DNA of 64,000 bases from Burkholderia sp. Ax-1724 (GTDB lineage: Bacteria; Pseudomonadota; Gammaproteobacteria; Burkholderiales; Burkholderiaceae): contig NZ_VWWL01000022.1 of NCBI RefSeq assembly GCF_011752995.1, positions 62,001-126,000 of the forward strand, in the 5' to 3' direction. The first letter of the stretch is position 1. Each line of letters opens with the position of its first letter. A model generated the notes under the pieces. That model did not search any database. It was not told the origin of the DNA and worked only from the letters and a program-made list of their open reading frames with translations. The position numbers and the translations under genes were made by a program. Positions 15,597 to 24,639 of this stretch are shown here, piece after piece.

Positions 15597-16565
15597 TCAT
15601 TCGGCAGCAGACGTTGACGCGCCACCCGCCGTCGCAATTCCGTTCAAGCCAATCCCCGGCCCGAGCATGAAGTCATCGTTGACCTGTGCCGGCAGCGTTT
15701 CGCGCGCGAGGTCGAGCCACGCGCGCGCCGCATGCGACAGATAGCCGTTGCGGCGCCAGCCGATCGCCATTTCCCACGGAATCTCCGGCTCGACGACCGG
15801 CAGGCAGGTGAACTGCGCGGGATCGAGCCGCCGGCAATACGGCGCGGGCAGGAGCGCGATGCCGACCCCGGCGAGCACCAGCGCCGCCATGAAATCCCAG
15901 TGCCCGCTGCGCCCGACGATCGTCGGTGCGAAACCAGCCGCGCGGCACGCGTTGAGCACGACGTCGTTGAGCGCGAGGCTCTCGCCGTAGAACACGAATG
16001 GTTCGTTCGCGAGCTGCGCGAGCGGCACTGCGCGCAGTGCATCCCAACGCGAGCCGTTGCGCGCGACGAGCCAGAGCAACTGACGCGAGATCGGTAGCAC
16101 GTCGATATGCTCGGGATCGACCGGTTGCAGCACACCGCCCAATTCGAGCTCGCCATCGATCAGCGCCGCTTCGATCGCGCGCGAACCCTGCTCGAACAGC
16201 TTTAGTTCGATCTTCGGATAGCGCTGGCGGAACGCGGCAATCGCCGGCGTGAACAGCGCACCGCCCATCGGCGGGATGCCGATCGTCAGTTCGCCGCGCC
16301 CGAGCGTGTCGAGATCGTTGAGTTCGGATTGCAACTGCGCATGCGCGGCCAGCACGTCCTGGCCGCGCTGATAGACGATCCGGCCAGCGTCGGTGAGCAC
16401 CATCTGGCGGCCGTCGCGCAGCAGAAGCGGCGAGCCGATCTCGTCTTCCAGCGACTTGACCATTTTGCTGATGGTCGGCTGCGTGACGAACATCTGCTCG
16501 GCGGCCACGGTGAAGCTCTGCTGACGGACCACTTCGACGAAATAGCGCAGCGCACGCAGCTCCAT
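15597..16565 (-). CDS. LysR-family transcriptional regulator
   Basis: A 322-residue LysR regulator. The winged helix-turn-helix is within residues 1-60 (MELRALRYFVEVVRQQSFTV, EQMFVTQPTISKMVKSLEDE). The effector-binding domain follows (GELTIGIPPMGGALFTPAIA, and later WDFMAALVLAGVGIALLPAP). The start MELRAL at 16565 is the normal LysR N-terminus; the open frame to 16796 runs back across the ahcY leader. It is divergent from ahcY with 283 bp between the start codons. The riboswitch already explains ahcY control, so its target could be elsewhere. Confidence 0.92.
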   Translation of the reverse strand: MELRALRYFVEVVRQQSFTVAAEQMFVTQPTISKMVKSLEDEIGSPLLLRDGRQMVLTDAGRIVYQRGQDVLAAHAQLQSELNDLDTLGRGELTIGIPPMGGALFTPAIAAFRQRYPKIELKLFEQGSRAIEAALIDGELELGGVLQPVDPEHIDVLPISRQLLWLVARNGSRWDALRAVPLAQLANEPFVFYGESLALNDVVLNACRAAGFAPTIVGRSGHWDFMAALVLAGVGIALLPAPYCRRLDPAQFTCLPVVEPEIPWEMAIGWRRNGYLSHAARAWLDLARETLPAQVNDDFMLGPGIGLNGIATAGGASTSAAE

Positions 16566-16680
16566 GATCCTGTCTCCAGATTCCAGATCGGAATGATTCG
16601 GGCGATTGTAAGTCATGGCATTGATGGCGCGACGGCGTCTGTCATGCCAGATGCCATGCCGATTTGCTACAATCGCCGTT

Positions 16681-16812
16681 CGTCTTCGAGGAGCGTTGCG
16701 ACGGGTACCGCGAATCCCTATTCGCCGGCCGCCCGCCAGGCTCGAAGGCTTCAATCGGAGGGCCGGATGCGCGTTGCGCCATCCCATCCCCCGCATCGAA
16801 CCGCGCTCACGT
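16681..16812 (+). promoter_or_regulatory. SAH (S-adenosylhomocysteine) riboswitch upstream of ahcY
   Basis: The leader matches the known SAH riboswitch. P1 is CTTCGAG (16684-16690) with CTCGAAG (16741-16747). The conserved strand GAGGAGCGTTGCGAC opens the core and GCCAGGCTCG closes it. The pseudoknot pairs GAGCG (16691-16695) with CGCTC (16804-16808), with the usual trailing AC. In this class, binding of SAH turns on downstream SAH hydrolase. A -10-like TACAAT at 16668-16673 lies just upstream, so the transcript would start at the aptamer. A ribosome site AAAGGAGGG (16836-16844) lies between aptamer and start codon. The insert between P1 and the pseudoknot strand is longer than in minimal examples. 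Confidence 0.9.
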
Positions 16813-16848
16813 CACATTTCTAGTCAATTTCTTAGAAAGGAGGGCGTG

Positions 16849-18267
16849 ATGAACGCCGCAGTCATCGATTCCCAGAACCAGGATTACCTCGTTGCCGACA
16901 TGTCGCTGGCCGACTGGGGCCGCAAGGAACTCACGATTGCCGAGACCGAAATGCCCGGCCTCATGCAAACGCGTGAAGAATACAAGGCGCAGCAGCCGCT
17001 GAAGGGCGCGCGCATCGCGGGTTCGCTGCACATGACGATCCAGACCGGCGTGCTGATCGAGACGCTGACCGCGCTCGGCGCCGACGTGCGCTGGGCCTCG
17101 TGCAACATCTTCTCGACCCAGGACCACGCCGCCGCCGCGATCGCCCAGGCCGGCACGCCGGTGTTCGCGTTCAAGGGCGAATCGCTCGACGAATACTGGG
17201 AGTTCTCGCACCGCATCTTCGAATGGCCGAACGGCGAGTTCGCCAACATGATCCTCGACGACGGCGGCGACGCCACGCTCCTGCTGATCCTCGGCTCGAA
17301 GGCCGAGAAAGACCGCTCGGTGATCGCGAAGCCGACCAACGAGGAAGAAGTCGCACTGTACAAGTCGATCGCGACGCACCTCGATGCCGATCCGGCGTGG
17401 TACTCGAAGCGCCTCGCGCACATCAAGGGCGTCACCGAGGAAACCACCACCGGCGTGCACCGTCTGTACCAGATGGAGAAGGAAGGCCGCCTGCCGTTCC
17501 CGGCGATCAACGTCAACGACTCGGTCACGAAGTCGAAGTTCGACAACCTGTACGGCTGCCGCGAGTCGCTCGTCGACGGCATCAAGCGCGCGACCGACGT
17601 GATGATCGCGGGCAAGATCGCGGTCGTGGCCGGTTACGGCGACGTGGGCAAGGGCTGCGCACAATCGCTGCGCGGTCTCGGCGCGACGGTGTGGGTGACC
17701 GAAATCGATCCGATCTGCGCATTGCAGGCGGCGATGGAAGGCTACCGCGTCGTGACGATGGAATACGCGGCCGACAAGGCCGACATCTTCGTGACGGCCA
17801 CCGGCAACTACCACGTGCTGAACCACGATCACCTGAAGGCGATGCGCCATAACGCGATCGTCTGCAACATCGGCCACTTCGACTCGGAAATCGACGTTGC
17901 GTCGACTCGCCAGTACCAGTGGGAAAACATCAAGCCGCAAGTCGACCACATCATTTTCCCGGACGGCAAGCGCGTGATCCTGCTGGCCGAAGGCCGCCTC
18001 GTGAACCTCGGCTGCGCGACGGGCCACCCGTCGTTCGTGATGTCGAACTCGTTCACGAACCAGACGCTCGCGCAGATCGAACTGTTCACGCAGGGCGCGA
18101 AGTACGAGAACAAGGTGTACGTGCTGCCGAAGCATCTCGACGAGAAGGTCGCACGTCTGCACCTCGCGCGCATCGGCGCGAACCTGACCGTGCTGTCCGA
18201 CGAGCAGGCCGGCTACATCGGCGTCGACAAGAACGGTCCGTTCAAGCCGAACCATTACCGCTATTGA
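16849..18267 (+). CDS. ahcY: Adenosylhomocysteinase (SAH hydrolase)
   Basis: A 472-residue SAH hydrolase, which reversibly splits S-adenosylhomocysteine into adenosine and homocysteine and relieves product inhibition of methyltransferases. The NAD-binding loop AGKIAVVAGYGDVGKGCAQS is near residues 254-273. Active-site stretches include HMTIQTGVLIETLTALGADV, SCNIFSTQDHAAAAIA and VNDSVTKSKFDNLYGCRESL. The C-terminus ends KNGPFKPNHYRY, the usual terminal Tyr. ATG 16849 follows a strong AAAGGAGGG. It is controlled by the SAH riboswitch immediately upstream and followed by a membrane protein gene and metF, so the unit serves the methyl cycle. Confidence 0.99.
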   Translation: MNAAVIDSQNQDYLVADMSLADWGRKELTIAETEMPGLMQTREEYKAQQPLKGARIAGSLHMTIQTGVLIETLTALGADVRWASCNIFSTQDHAAAAIAQAGTPVFAFKGESLDEYWEFSHRIFEWPNGEFANMILDDGGDATLLLILGSKAEKDRSVIAKPTNEEEVALYKSIATHLDADPAWYSKRLAHIKGVTEETTTGVHRLYQMEKEGRLPFPAINVNDSVTKSKFDNLYGCRESLVDGIKRATDVMIAGKIAVVAGYGDVGKGCAQSLRGLGATVWVTEIDPICALQAAMEGYRVVTMEYAADKADIFVTATGNYHVLNHDHLKAMRHNAIVCNIGHFDSEIDVASTRQYQWENIKPQVDHIIFPDGKRVILLAEGRLVNLGCATGHPSFVMSNSFTNQTLAQIELFTQGAKYENKVYVLPKHLDEKVARLHLARIGANLTVLSDEQAGYIGVDKNGPFKPNHYRY

Positions 18268-18468
18268 GCACGCGCGCGCACTCCGGTGCGCGCTGGCTCA
18301 TCGGCACGCGGGCGGCTACGCAGGCGCAACGTCGCCAGGGCGCAAGGGCATCACCGGAACGGGGCGACGCATCATGCGCCGCTTTGTTCACTCGCCCGGC
18401 TCGCCTCTAGCCGTCTTTTTTTCGTTCAACGGACATCCGGCCCACATCCGGCCCACAAGGAGTTCTCC

Positions 18469-18822
18469 ATGACCGTGCTGCTCACCTGGCTCATCAACGC
18501 GCTCGCGCTGCTGATCATCACCTACCTCGTCCCGTCGATCCATATCCGCAGCTTCGGCACGGCGCTGATCGTCGCGGTCGTGCTCGGCCTCATCAACGCG
18601 GTCCTGCGGCCGGTGCTGATCCTGCTGACGCTGCCGGTCACGATTCTCACGCTCGGGCTCTTCATTCTGGTGGTCAACGCGCTGTGCTTCTGGCTGTGCG
18701 CGTCGCTGCTGAAGGGCTTCGAGGTGTCGGGCTTCTGGTCGGCGTTCTTCGGCTCGATCCTGTACAGCATCGTGTCGTGGCTGCTGTCCGCGCTTATCTT
18801 CGGCAACCGCAGTCTCGGTTGA
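18469..18822 (+). CDS. Small membrane protein of the phage-holin superfamily IV (4-TM)
   Basis: A 117-residue protein made almost wholly of hydrophobic helices: four segments at roughly residues 3-22, 28-48, 55-78 and 90-112. VLGLINAVLRPVLILLTLPV and TILTLGLFILVVNALCFWLC are typical of the family, which is widespread in bacterial chromosomes and usually not phage-borne. No phage genes surround it. It lies between ahcY and metF, 11 bp before metF, so it is probably co-transcribed. Its function is unknown. ATG 18469 follows AAGGAG. Confidence 0.88.
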   Translation: MTVLLTWLINALALLIITYLVPSIHIRSFGTALIVAVVLGLINAVLRPVLILLTLPVTILTLGLFILVVNALCFWLCASLLKGFEVSGFWSAFFGSILYSIVSWLLSALIFGNRSLG

Positions 18823-18833
18823 CCCACTGAATC

Positions 18834-19664
18834 ATGAATCCGATCGAACTCTCATTCGAATTCTTTCCGCCGAAAACCCAGGACGGCCTCGACAAGCTGC
18901 GCGCGACGCGCGCGCAACTCGTGCCGTTCAAACCCAAGTTCGTGTCCGTGACGTTCGGCGCGGGCGGCTCGACGCAACAGGGCACGCTCGACACCGTCAT
19001 CGAGATGGCGAAGGAAGGCCTCGAGGCCGCGCCGCATCTGTCGTGCGTCGGCTCGTCGAAGGACAACCTGCGCGCGATCCTCAACGAGTACCGCGCGCAC
19101 GGCATCCGCCATATCGTCGCGCTGCGCGGCGACCTGCCCTCGGGCATGGGCTCGGTCGGCGAGCTGCGCTATGCGTCGGAACTCGTCAGCTTCATTCGCG
19201 CCGAGTTCGGCGACTGGTTCTGGATCGAGGTGGCCGGCTATCCGGAATACCATCCGCAGGCGCGCTCGCCGCGTCACGATCTCGAAAACTTCGCGCGCAA
19301 GGTGAAGGCCGGCGCGAACTCCGCGATCACGCAGTACTTCTTCAACGCGGACGCGTACTTCCGTTTCGTCGACGATGCGAGGAAGCTCGGCGTCGACGTG
19401 CCGATCGTGCCGGGCATCATGCCGATCACGAACTTCTCGCAGCTGATGCGCTTCTCCGAAATGTGCGGCGCCGAAGTGCCGCGCTGGGTTGCTCGCCGGC
19501 TCGAGAGTTTCGGCGACGATCGCGAGTCGATCCGCGCGTTCGGGCTCGACGTGGTGACGAACCTGTGCCAGCGCCTCGTCGATGCGAAGGTGCCGGGTCT
19601 GCACTTCTACACGCTGAACGCCGCCGCTGCCACCCGGGCGATCTGCGAGCGGCTCGGCGCCTGA
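18834..19664 (+). CDS. metF: 5,10-methylenetetrahydrofolate reductase
   Basis: A 276-residue MetF, the FAD enzyme that makes 5-methyl-THF for methionine synthesis. The N-terminal ELSFEFFPPKTQDGLDKLRA is the family hallmark. Others are VSVTFGAGGSTQQGTLDTV, HIVALRGDLPSGMG, GYPEYHPQARSPRHDLENFA, AITQYFFNADAYFRFVDDAR and PGIMPITNFSQLMRFSEMCG. The length is normal. It sits 11 bp after the holin-like gene and shares a likely transcript with ahcY, which links homocysteine release to its remethylation under the same riboswitch. Confidence 0.98.
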   Translation: MNPIELSFEFFPPKTQDGLDKLRATRAQLVPFKPKFVSVTFGAGGSTQQGTLDTVIEMAKEGLEAAPHLSCVGSSKDNLRAILNEYRAHGIRHIVALRGDLPSGMGSVGELRYASELVSFIRAEFGDWFWIEVAGYPEYHPQARSPRHDLENFARKVKAGANSAITQYFFNADAYFRFVDDARKLGVDVPIVPGIMPITNFSQLMRFSEMCGAEVPRWVARRLESFGDDRESIRAFGLDVVTNLCQRLVDAKVPGLHFYTLNAAAATRAICERLGA

Positions 19665-20001
19665 GCGCGGGACTGGCGCCCGCGGGCCGTCCCCGCGGGC
19701 CGTCGTCCGCGAGCGTAACCGTCCCGAGCGCACGGCCAACCCATCAGCTTCCGCGCGGCCGCAATGGTCGCGCGGCTTCGCGCCGTCCTTTCCTCGTCGG
19801 CCTTGAAGGCGTCTCGCGCCAGCCGGCCAGCCGTCCGAACCGGCGGTCATGCCATCGCGCTTGCCCCAGGAAAAACCCTCGCGCGAGGTGCGATCGAGGC
19901 GGGAATTTGTCGCCAACAGCGTGGTAAGTACCTGTTGAAGCTCGATTTTGTGCTGTCTATGATCGAAAAACGCAGCCACCCAGGCTACTGCGGAGGACGA
20001 T
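19665..20001. other. metF / dppA intergenic region
   Basis: 337 bp without a convincing gene. Near its start CGCGGGCCGTC occurs twice in tandem (19680-19705), giving GC-rich foldback potential but no T-run. The right side leads to the dppA ribosome site GGAGGACG. No promoter match was clear enough to call. Confidence 0.5.
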
Positions 20002-21660
20002 ATGACAGTGACAAGAAAGACTGCGGCACAACGATGGTTGACGCTTCACGAGTTCTGCCTTCCCGCTCTCGCCGCATGCGCGCTCGCCACGGCCAGCCTC
20101 GCACCTGCCTCGACCGAGGCGGCCACGCTGCCCGACAAGACGCTCATCTTCTGCTCGGAAGGCAGTCCGGCCGGCTTCGACACCGCGCAATACACGACCA
20201 GCGTCGAATTTACCGCCGGCTCGTACACGGTCTATAACCGGCTCGTCGAATTCGCGCGCGGCAGCACCGACATCGAGCCGGGCCTCGCCGAAAAGTGGGA
20301 CGTCTCGCCGGACAATCTCACCTACACGTTCCATCTGCGCCACGGCGTCAAATTCCAGACCACCTCGTTCTTCAAGCCGACCCGCGAATTCAACGCGGAC
20401 GATGTCGTCTTCACCTACGAGCGCATGCTCGATCCCGATAATGCGTTCCACAAGGCGTATCCGGTCAACTTCCCGTATTTCAACGACCTCGGCCTCGCGA
20501 AGAACATCGCGAAGATCGAGAAGGTCGACCCGTACACGGTGCGCTTCACGCTGAAGGAAGTCGACGCGCCGTTCCTGCAGCAGATCGCGATGCCGTTCGC
20601 GTCGATCCTGTCGGCCGAATATGCCGACCAGCTGCTGAAGGCGGGCAAGGCGTCCGACATCAACCAGTACCCGGTCGGCACGGGGCCGTTCATCTTCCGC
20701 AGCTACACGAAGGACGACACGATCCGCTTCGACGGCAATCCCGACTACTGGAAGCCGGGCATCGTGAAGGTCGGCAAGCTGATCTTCTCGATCACGGTCG
20801 ATCCGGCCGTGCGTCTGCAAAAACTCAAGCGCGGCGAATGCCAGGTGATGAGCTATCCGCGTCCGGCCGATATTGCCGCCGTGAAGGCGGACCCGTCGCT
20901 CGCGATGCCGAGCGAAGTCGGCTTCAACCTCGGCTATATCGCCTACAACACGACGAAGAAGCCGCTCGACAACGTGCTCGTGCGCCGCGCGCTCGACATG
21001 GCGATCAACAAGAAGGCGATCATCGAGTCGGTGTACCAGGGCGCGGGCCAGCTCGCGACCAATCCGATGCCGCCGACGCAATGGGGCTACGACAAGAATC
21101 TGAAGGACGCGCCCTACGACGTCGACAAGGCGAAGGCGCTGCTCAAGCAGGCCGGCTATCCCGATGGCTTCGAGCTGTCGCTATGGGCCATGCCGGTGCA
21201 GCGCCCGTATAACCCGAACGCGCGGCTGATGGCGGAAATGCTGCAGGCGGACTGGGCGAAGATCGGCGTCAAGGTGAATATCGGCACGTACGAGTGGGGC
21301 GAGTACATCCGCCGCGCGCATGCGGGCGAGCATCAGGCGATGCTGATCGGCTGGACCGGCGACTACGGCGACCCCGACAACTGGCTCGGCGTGTTGCTCG
21401 GCTGCGACGCGGTGAACGGCAGCAACTTCTCGAAGTGGTGCTACAAGCCCTATGACGATCTCATCAAGCAGGGCCGCAGCACGACCAACATGGCCGAGCG
21501 CACCAAGGCTTATACCGGGGCTCAGGAGATCTTCAAGGACCAGGTGCCGTTCACGCCGATTGCCCACTCCACGGTGTATCAGCCGATCAGCAAGAACGTG
21601 ACGGGCTTTAAGATCGATCCGTTCGGGCCCACGCAATTCATGGGCGTGGGTTTGAAATAA
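20002..21660 (+). CDS. dppA: Dipeptide/oligopeptide ABC transporter substrate-binding protein (copy 1)
   Basis: A 552-residue periplasmic binding protein of the SBP_bac_5 (DppA/OppA) family. A long N-terminal signal ends near STEAATLPDK (about residue 43). The mature start is KTLIFCSEGSPAGFDTAQYT, then GLAEKWDVSPDNLTYTFHLR, GVKFQTTSFFKPTREFNADD and NQYPVGTGPFIFRSYTKDDT. DppA proteins capture dipeptides (in some species haem or delta-aminolevulinate) for the DppBCDF importer encoded downstream. The next gene is a close paralogue. ATG 20002 follows GGAGGACG. A terminator hairpin follows the stop codon. Confidence 0.95.
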   Translation: MTVTRKTAAQRWLTLHEFCLPALAACALATASLAPASTEAATLPDKTLIFCSEGSPAGFDTAQYTTSVEFTAGSYTVYNRLVEFARGSTDIEPGLAEKWDVSPDNLTYTFHLRHGVKFQTTSFFKPTREFNADDVVFTYERMLDPDNAFHKAYPVNFPYFNDLGLAKNIAKIEKVDPYTVRFTLKEVDAPFLQQIAMPFASILSAEYADQLLKAGKASDINQYPVGTGPFIFRSYTKDDTIRFDGNPDYWKPGIVKVGKLIFSITVDPAVRLQKLKRGECQVMSYPRPADIAAVKADPSLAMPSEVGFNLGYIAYNTTKKPLDNVLVRRALDMAINKKAIIESVYQGAGQLATNPMPPTQWGYDKNLKDAPYDVDKAKALLKQAGYPDGFELSLWAMPVQRPYNPNARLMAEMLQADWAKIGVKVNIGTYEWGEYIRRAHAGEHQAMLIGWTGDYGDPDNWLGVLLGCDAVNGSNFSKWCYKPYDDLIKQGRSTTNMAERTKAYTGAQEIFKDQVPFTPIAHSTVYQPISKNVTGFKIDPFGPTQFMGVGLK

Positions 21661-21668
21661 GCACGGGC

Positions 21669-21692
21669 GGCGCGTTTTTTGCGCCGTTTTTT
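21669..21692 (+). terminator. Intrinsic terminator after dppA copy 1
   Basis: GGCGC, T-rich loop, GCGCC, then G followed by six T's. The stem is short (5 bp) but GC-only and directly after the stop codon. Confidence 0.65.
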
Positions 21693-21865
21693 GCATCATT
21701 GGTTCTGCGAGCCGCGCGCGCCGGGCTGCTCACGCGCGCGGCAAAACGTTTGCCTGAACTGTTTCCTATCGTCAACAGAGGGAATTTCCTCTGCTTGGTG
21801 GCCGGCCCAAGCTCAAGTAATATCCCGCTACGCTGGCGCAAGCCGGCCACGATCCTGGAGGAAAC

Positions 21866-23497
21866 ATGAAGCAAAACAATCTGTTGCGCGTCGCGCGTAG
21901 GACAACGCTCGTCGCTGCCACAGCGGCATCTCTCATCGGCGCGACGTGCGCGCAGGCTGCGGGGATTCCGAACAAGACGCTCGTCTACTGCTCAGAAGGC
22001 AGTCCCGCGGGCTTCGATCCGGCGCAGTACACCACGGGCGTCGATTTCACGGCCAACACGTTCACCGTCTATAACCGCCTCGTCGAATTCGAGCGCGGCG
22101 GCACCAAGGTCGAGCCCGGCCTCGCCGAAAAATGGGACGTCTCGCCGGACGGCAAGACCTACACGTTCCATCTGCGCCACGGCGTGAAATTCCAGACCAC
22201 CTCGTTCTTCAAGCCGACGCGCGACTTCAATGCCGACGACGTGATCTTCACGTTCGAGCGCATGCTCGATCCGAACCAGCCGTTTCGCAAGGCGTACCCG
22301 GTGCAGTTCCCGTACTTCACCGACATGGGCCTCGACAAGCTGATCACGAAGGTCGAGAAGGTCGACCCGTACACGGTCAAGTTCACGCTGAAGGAAGTCA
22401 ACGCGCCGTTCATCCAGAACCTGGCGATGGAATATGCATCGATTCTCTCGGCCGAGTACACGGATCAGCTGCTGAAGGCCGGCAAGGCCGCCGACATCAA
22501 CCAGTACCCGGTCGGCACGGGCCCGTTCATTTTCCGCAGCTACACGAAGGACGCGACGATCCGCTTCGACGGCAATCCCGAGTACTGGAAGCCGAACGCG
22601 GTGAAGATCTCGAAGCTGATCTTCTCGATCACGCCGGATGCCGGCGTGCGCGTGCAGAAGATCAAGCGCGACGAATGCCAGGTGATGAGCTATCCGCGTC
22701 CGGCCGACATCGCGCCGCTGAAGGCCGAGCCGAACCTCGACATGCCTTCGCAGCCGGGCTTCAACCTCGGCTACCTCGCGTTCAACGTGACGCACAAGCC
22801 GGTCGACAAGCTCGAAGTGCGTCAGGCGCTCGATATGGCGATCAACAAGAAGGCGATCATCGAGTCGGTGTATCAGGGCGCGGGCCAGCTCGCGACCAAC
22901 CCGATGCCGCCGACGCAGTGGTCGTTCGTCAAGAACCTGCCGGCCGCCTCGTACGATCCGGCCAAGGCCAAGGATCTGCTCGCGAAGGCCGGCTACCCGA
23001 ACGGCTTCGACATCACGCTGTGGGCGATGCCCGTGCAGCGCGCCTACAACCCGAACGCGCGCCTGATGGCGGAAATGATCCAGGCCGACTGGGCCAAGAT
23101 CGGCGTGAAGGCGAAGATCGTCACGTATGAGTGGGGCGAGTACATCAAGCGCGCGCACGCGGGCGAGGACGACACGATGCTGATCGGCTGGACCGGCGAC
23201 AACGGCGATCCGGACAACTGGCTCGGCACGCTGCTCGGCTGCGAGGCGATCAACGGCAACAACTTCTCGAAGTGGTGCTACAAGCCGTTCGACGATCTGA
23301 TCCAGAAGGGCCGCACGACGTCGGACGTGGCGACGCGCACGAAGCTGTACGGCGACGCGCAGCACATCTTCGCGCAGCAATTGCCGTTCTCGCCGATCGC
23401 GCACTCGACCGTCTATCAGCCGGTCAGCAAGAAGGTGGTCGACATGCGCATCGAACCGCTCGGCTATGCGCGTTTCGACGGCGTGAGTGTCAAGTAA
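21866..23497 (+). CDS. Dipeptide/oligopeptide ABC transporter substrate-binding protein (copy 2)
   Basis: A 543-residue SBP_bac_5 protein that follows copy 1 almost residue for residue after the signal peptide (shared blocks GVKFQTTSFFKPTR, NQYPVGTGPFIFRSYTKD, AINKKAIIESVYQGAGQLAT). The signal peptide is shorter, ending near CAQAAG at about residue 32. The pair looks like a tandem gene duplication kept for two ligands or expression levels; the ligands cannot be read from sequence. ATG 21866 follows CTGGAGGAAAC. A hairpin with a T-run separates it from dppB, so the binding protein is probably made in excess over the permease. Confidence 0.94.
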   Translation: MKQNNLLRVARRTTLVAATAASLIGATCAQAAGIPNKTLVYCSEGSPAGFDPAQYTTGVDFTANTFTVYNRLVEFERGGTKVEPGLAEKWDVSPDGKTYTFHLRHGVKFQTTSFFKPTRDFNADDVIFTFERMLDPNQPFRKAYPVQFPYFTDMGLDKLITKVEKVDPYTVKFTLKEVNAPFIQNLAMEYASILSAEYTDQLLKAGKAADINQYPVGTGPFIFRSYTKDATIRFDGNPEYWKPNAVKISKLIFSITPDAGVRVQKIKRDECQVMSYPRPADIAPLKAEPNLDMPSQPGFNLGYLAFNVTHKPVDKLEVRQALDMAINKKAIIESVYQGAGQLATNPMPPTQWSFVKNLPAASYDPAKAKDLLAKAGYPNGFDITLWAMPVQRAYNPNARLMAEMIQADWAKIGVKAKIVTYEWGEYIKRAHAGEDDTMLIGWTGDNGDPDNWLGTLLGCEAINGNNFSKWCYKPFDDLIQKGRTTSDVATRTKLYGDAQHIFAQQLPFSPIAHSTVYQPVSKKVVDMRIEPLGYARFDGVSVK

Positions 23498-23553
23498 TTC
23501 GTAACATTGACGCAGTACGCTTTTCGCACGGTTAGAAAACTGGTCGAAATGGT

Positions 23554-23597
23554 CCGGCGACCGGGGTCACGAGCCCTCGTCGCCGGTTGCGTTTTTT
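23554..23597 (+). terminator. Hairpin/attenuator between the binding protein and dppB
   Basis: CCGGCGAC (23554-23561) pairs with GTCGCCGG (23579-23586), followed by a run of six T's at 23592-23597. Its place before dppBCDF suggests partial termination, a common way to make binding protein exceed permease. That role is inferred. Confidence 0.65.
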
Positions 23598-23622
23598 CAT
23601 CACAAGACCAAAGGGACGAGCC

Positions 23623-24633
23623 ATGTTCCGTTTCGTTTTGCGCCGTATTGGCATGGTGATACCGACGTTCATCGGTATCACGATCCTCGCGTTCGCGCTG
23701 ATTCACCTGATTCCGGGCGATCCCATCGAAGTGATGATGGGCGAGCGCGGCGTCGATCCCGCGATGCACGCTGCCGCGATGCACCGCCTCGGGCTCGACG
23801 AACCCCTGCCGATGCAGTACGTCCACTACATCGGCCGTGCGCTGCACGGCGACCTCGGCACCTCGATCATCACCAACACGAGCGTGATGGGCGAATTCCT
23901 CGCGCGCTTTCCCGCCACCGTCGAACTGTCGATCTGCGCGATGCTGTTCGCGTTGATCGTCGGTCTGCCGGCGGGCGTGTTCGCGGCCTTGCGGCGCGGC
24001 ACGGTGGTCGATCACGGCGTGATGGGCACCGCGCTGACCGGCTACTCGATGCCGATCTTCTGGTGGGGCTTGATCCTCATCATGGTGTTCTCGGTCAAGC
24101 TCGGCTGGACGCCGGTGTCGGGCCGCATCGCGGTCGAATACGACATTCCGCACGTGACCGGCTTCATGCTGATCGACGCGCTGATGTCGACCGACGAAGG
24201 CGCGTTCACCTCGGCCGTGAGCCACCTGATCCTGCCGGCGATCGTGCTCGGCACGATTCCGCTCGCGGTCGTTGCGCGCATGACGCGCTCGTCGATGCTC
24301 GAAGTGCTGCGCGAGGATTACATCCGCACCGCGCGCGCGAAGGGCTTGTCGCCGGCGCGGGTGATCGTCGTGCATGCGTTGCGCAACGCATTGATTCCGG
24401 TCGTGACCGTGATCGGCTTGCAGGTCGGCACGCTGCTTGCTGGCGCGGTGCTGACCGAAACGCTGTTTTCCTGGCCGGGCATCGGCAAATGGCTGATCGA
24501 CGCGATCGGCCGGCGCGATTATCCGGTCGTGCAGGGCGGCATTCTGCTGATCGCCACGCTGGTGATCGTCGTGAACCTCGTCGTCGATCTGTTGTACGGC
24601 GTGTTGAACCCACGCATTCGCCATACGAGGTAA
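23623..24633 (+). CDS. dppB: Dipeptide ABC transporter permease DppB
   Basis: A 336-residue inner-membrane permease with six predicted helices, starting RRIGMVIPTFIGITILAFAL. It carries the N-terminal TC_PD_001 block (LIHLIPGDPIEVMMGERG) and the EAA loop that contacts the ATPases (DYIRTARAKGLSPARVIVVH). ATG 23623 was chosen over an upstream in-frame codon at 23587 because the upstream bases form the terminator stem and a T-run. Six bases separate it from dppC. Confidence 0.96.
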   Translation: MFRFVLRRIGMVIPTFIGITILAFALIHLIPGDPIEVMMGERGVDPAMHAAAMHRLGLDEPLPMQYVHYIGRALHGDLGTSIITNTSVMGEFLARFPATVELSICAMLFALIVGLPAGVFAALRRGTVVDHGVMGTALTGYSMPIFWWGLILIMVFSVKLGWTPVSGRIAVEYDIPHVTGFMLIDALMSTDEGAFTSAVSHLILPAIVLGTIPLAVVARMTRSSMLEVLREDYIRTARAKGLSPARVIVVHALRNALIPVVTVIGLQVGTLLAGAVLTETLFSWPGIGKWLIDAIGRRDYPVVQGGILLIATLVIVVNLVVDLLYGVLNPRIRHTR

Positions 24634-24639
24634 ATCACT

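Noticed and set aside
18469..18822. Prophage signal from a holin-like gene
   Set aside because: No other phage genes within 10 kb and the neighbours are methyl-cycle genes; the family is common on chromosomes.
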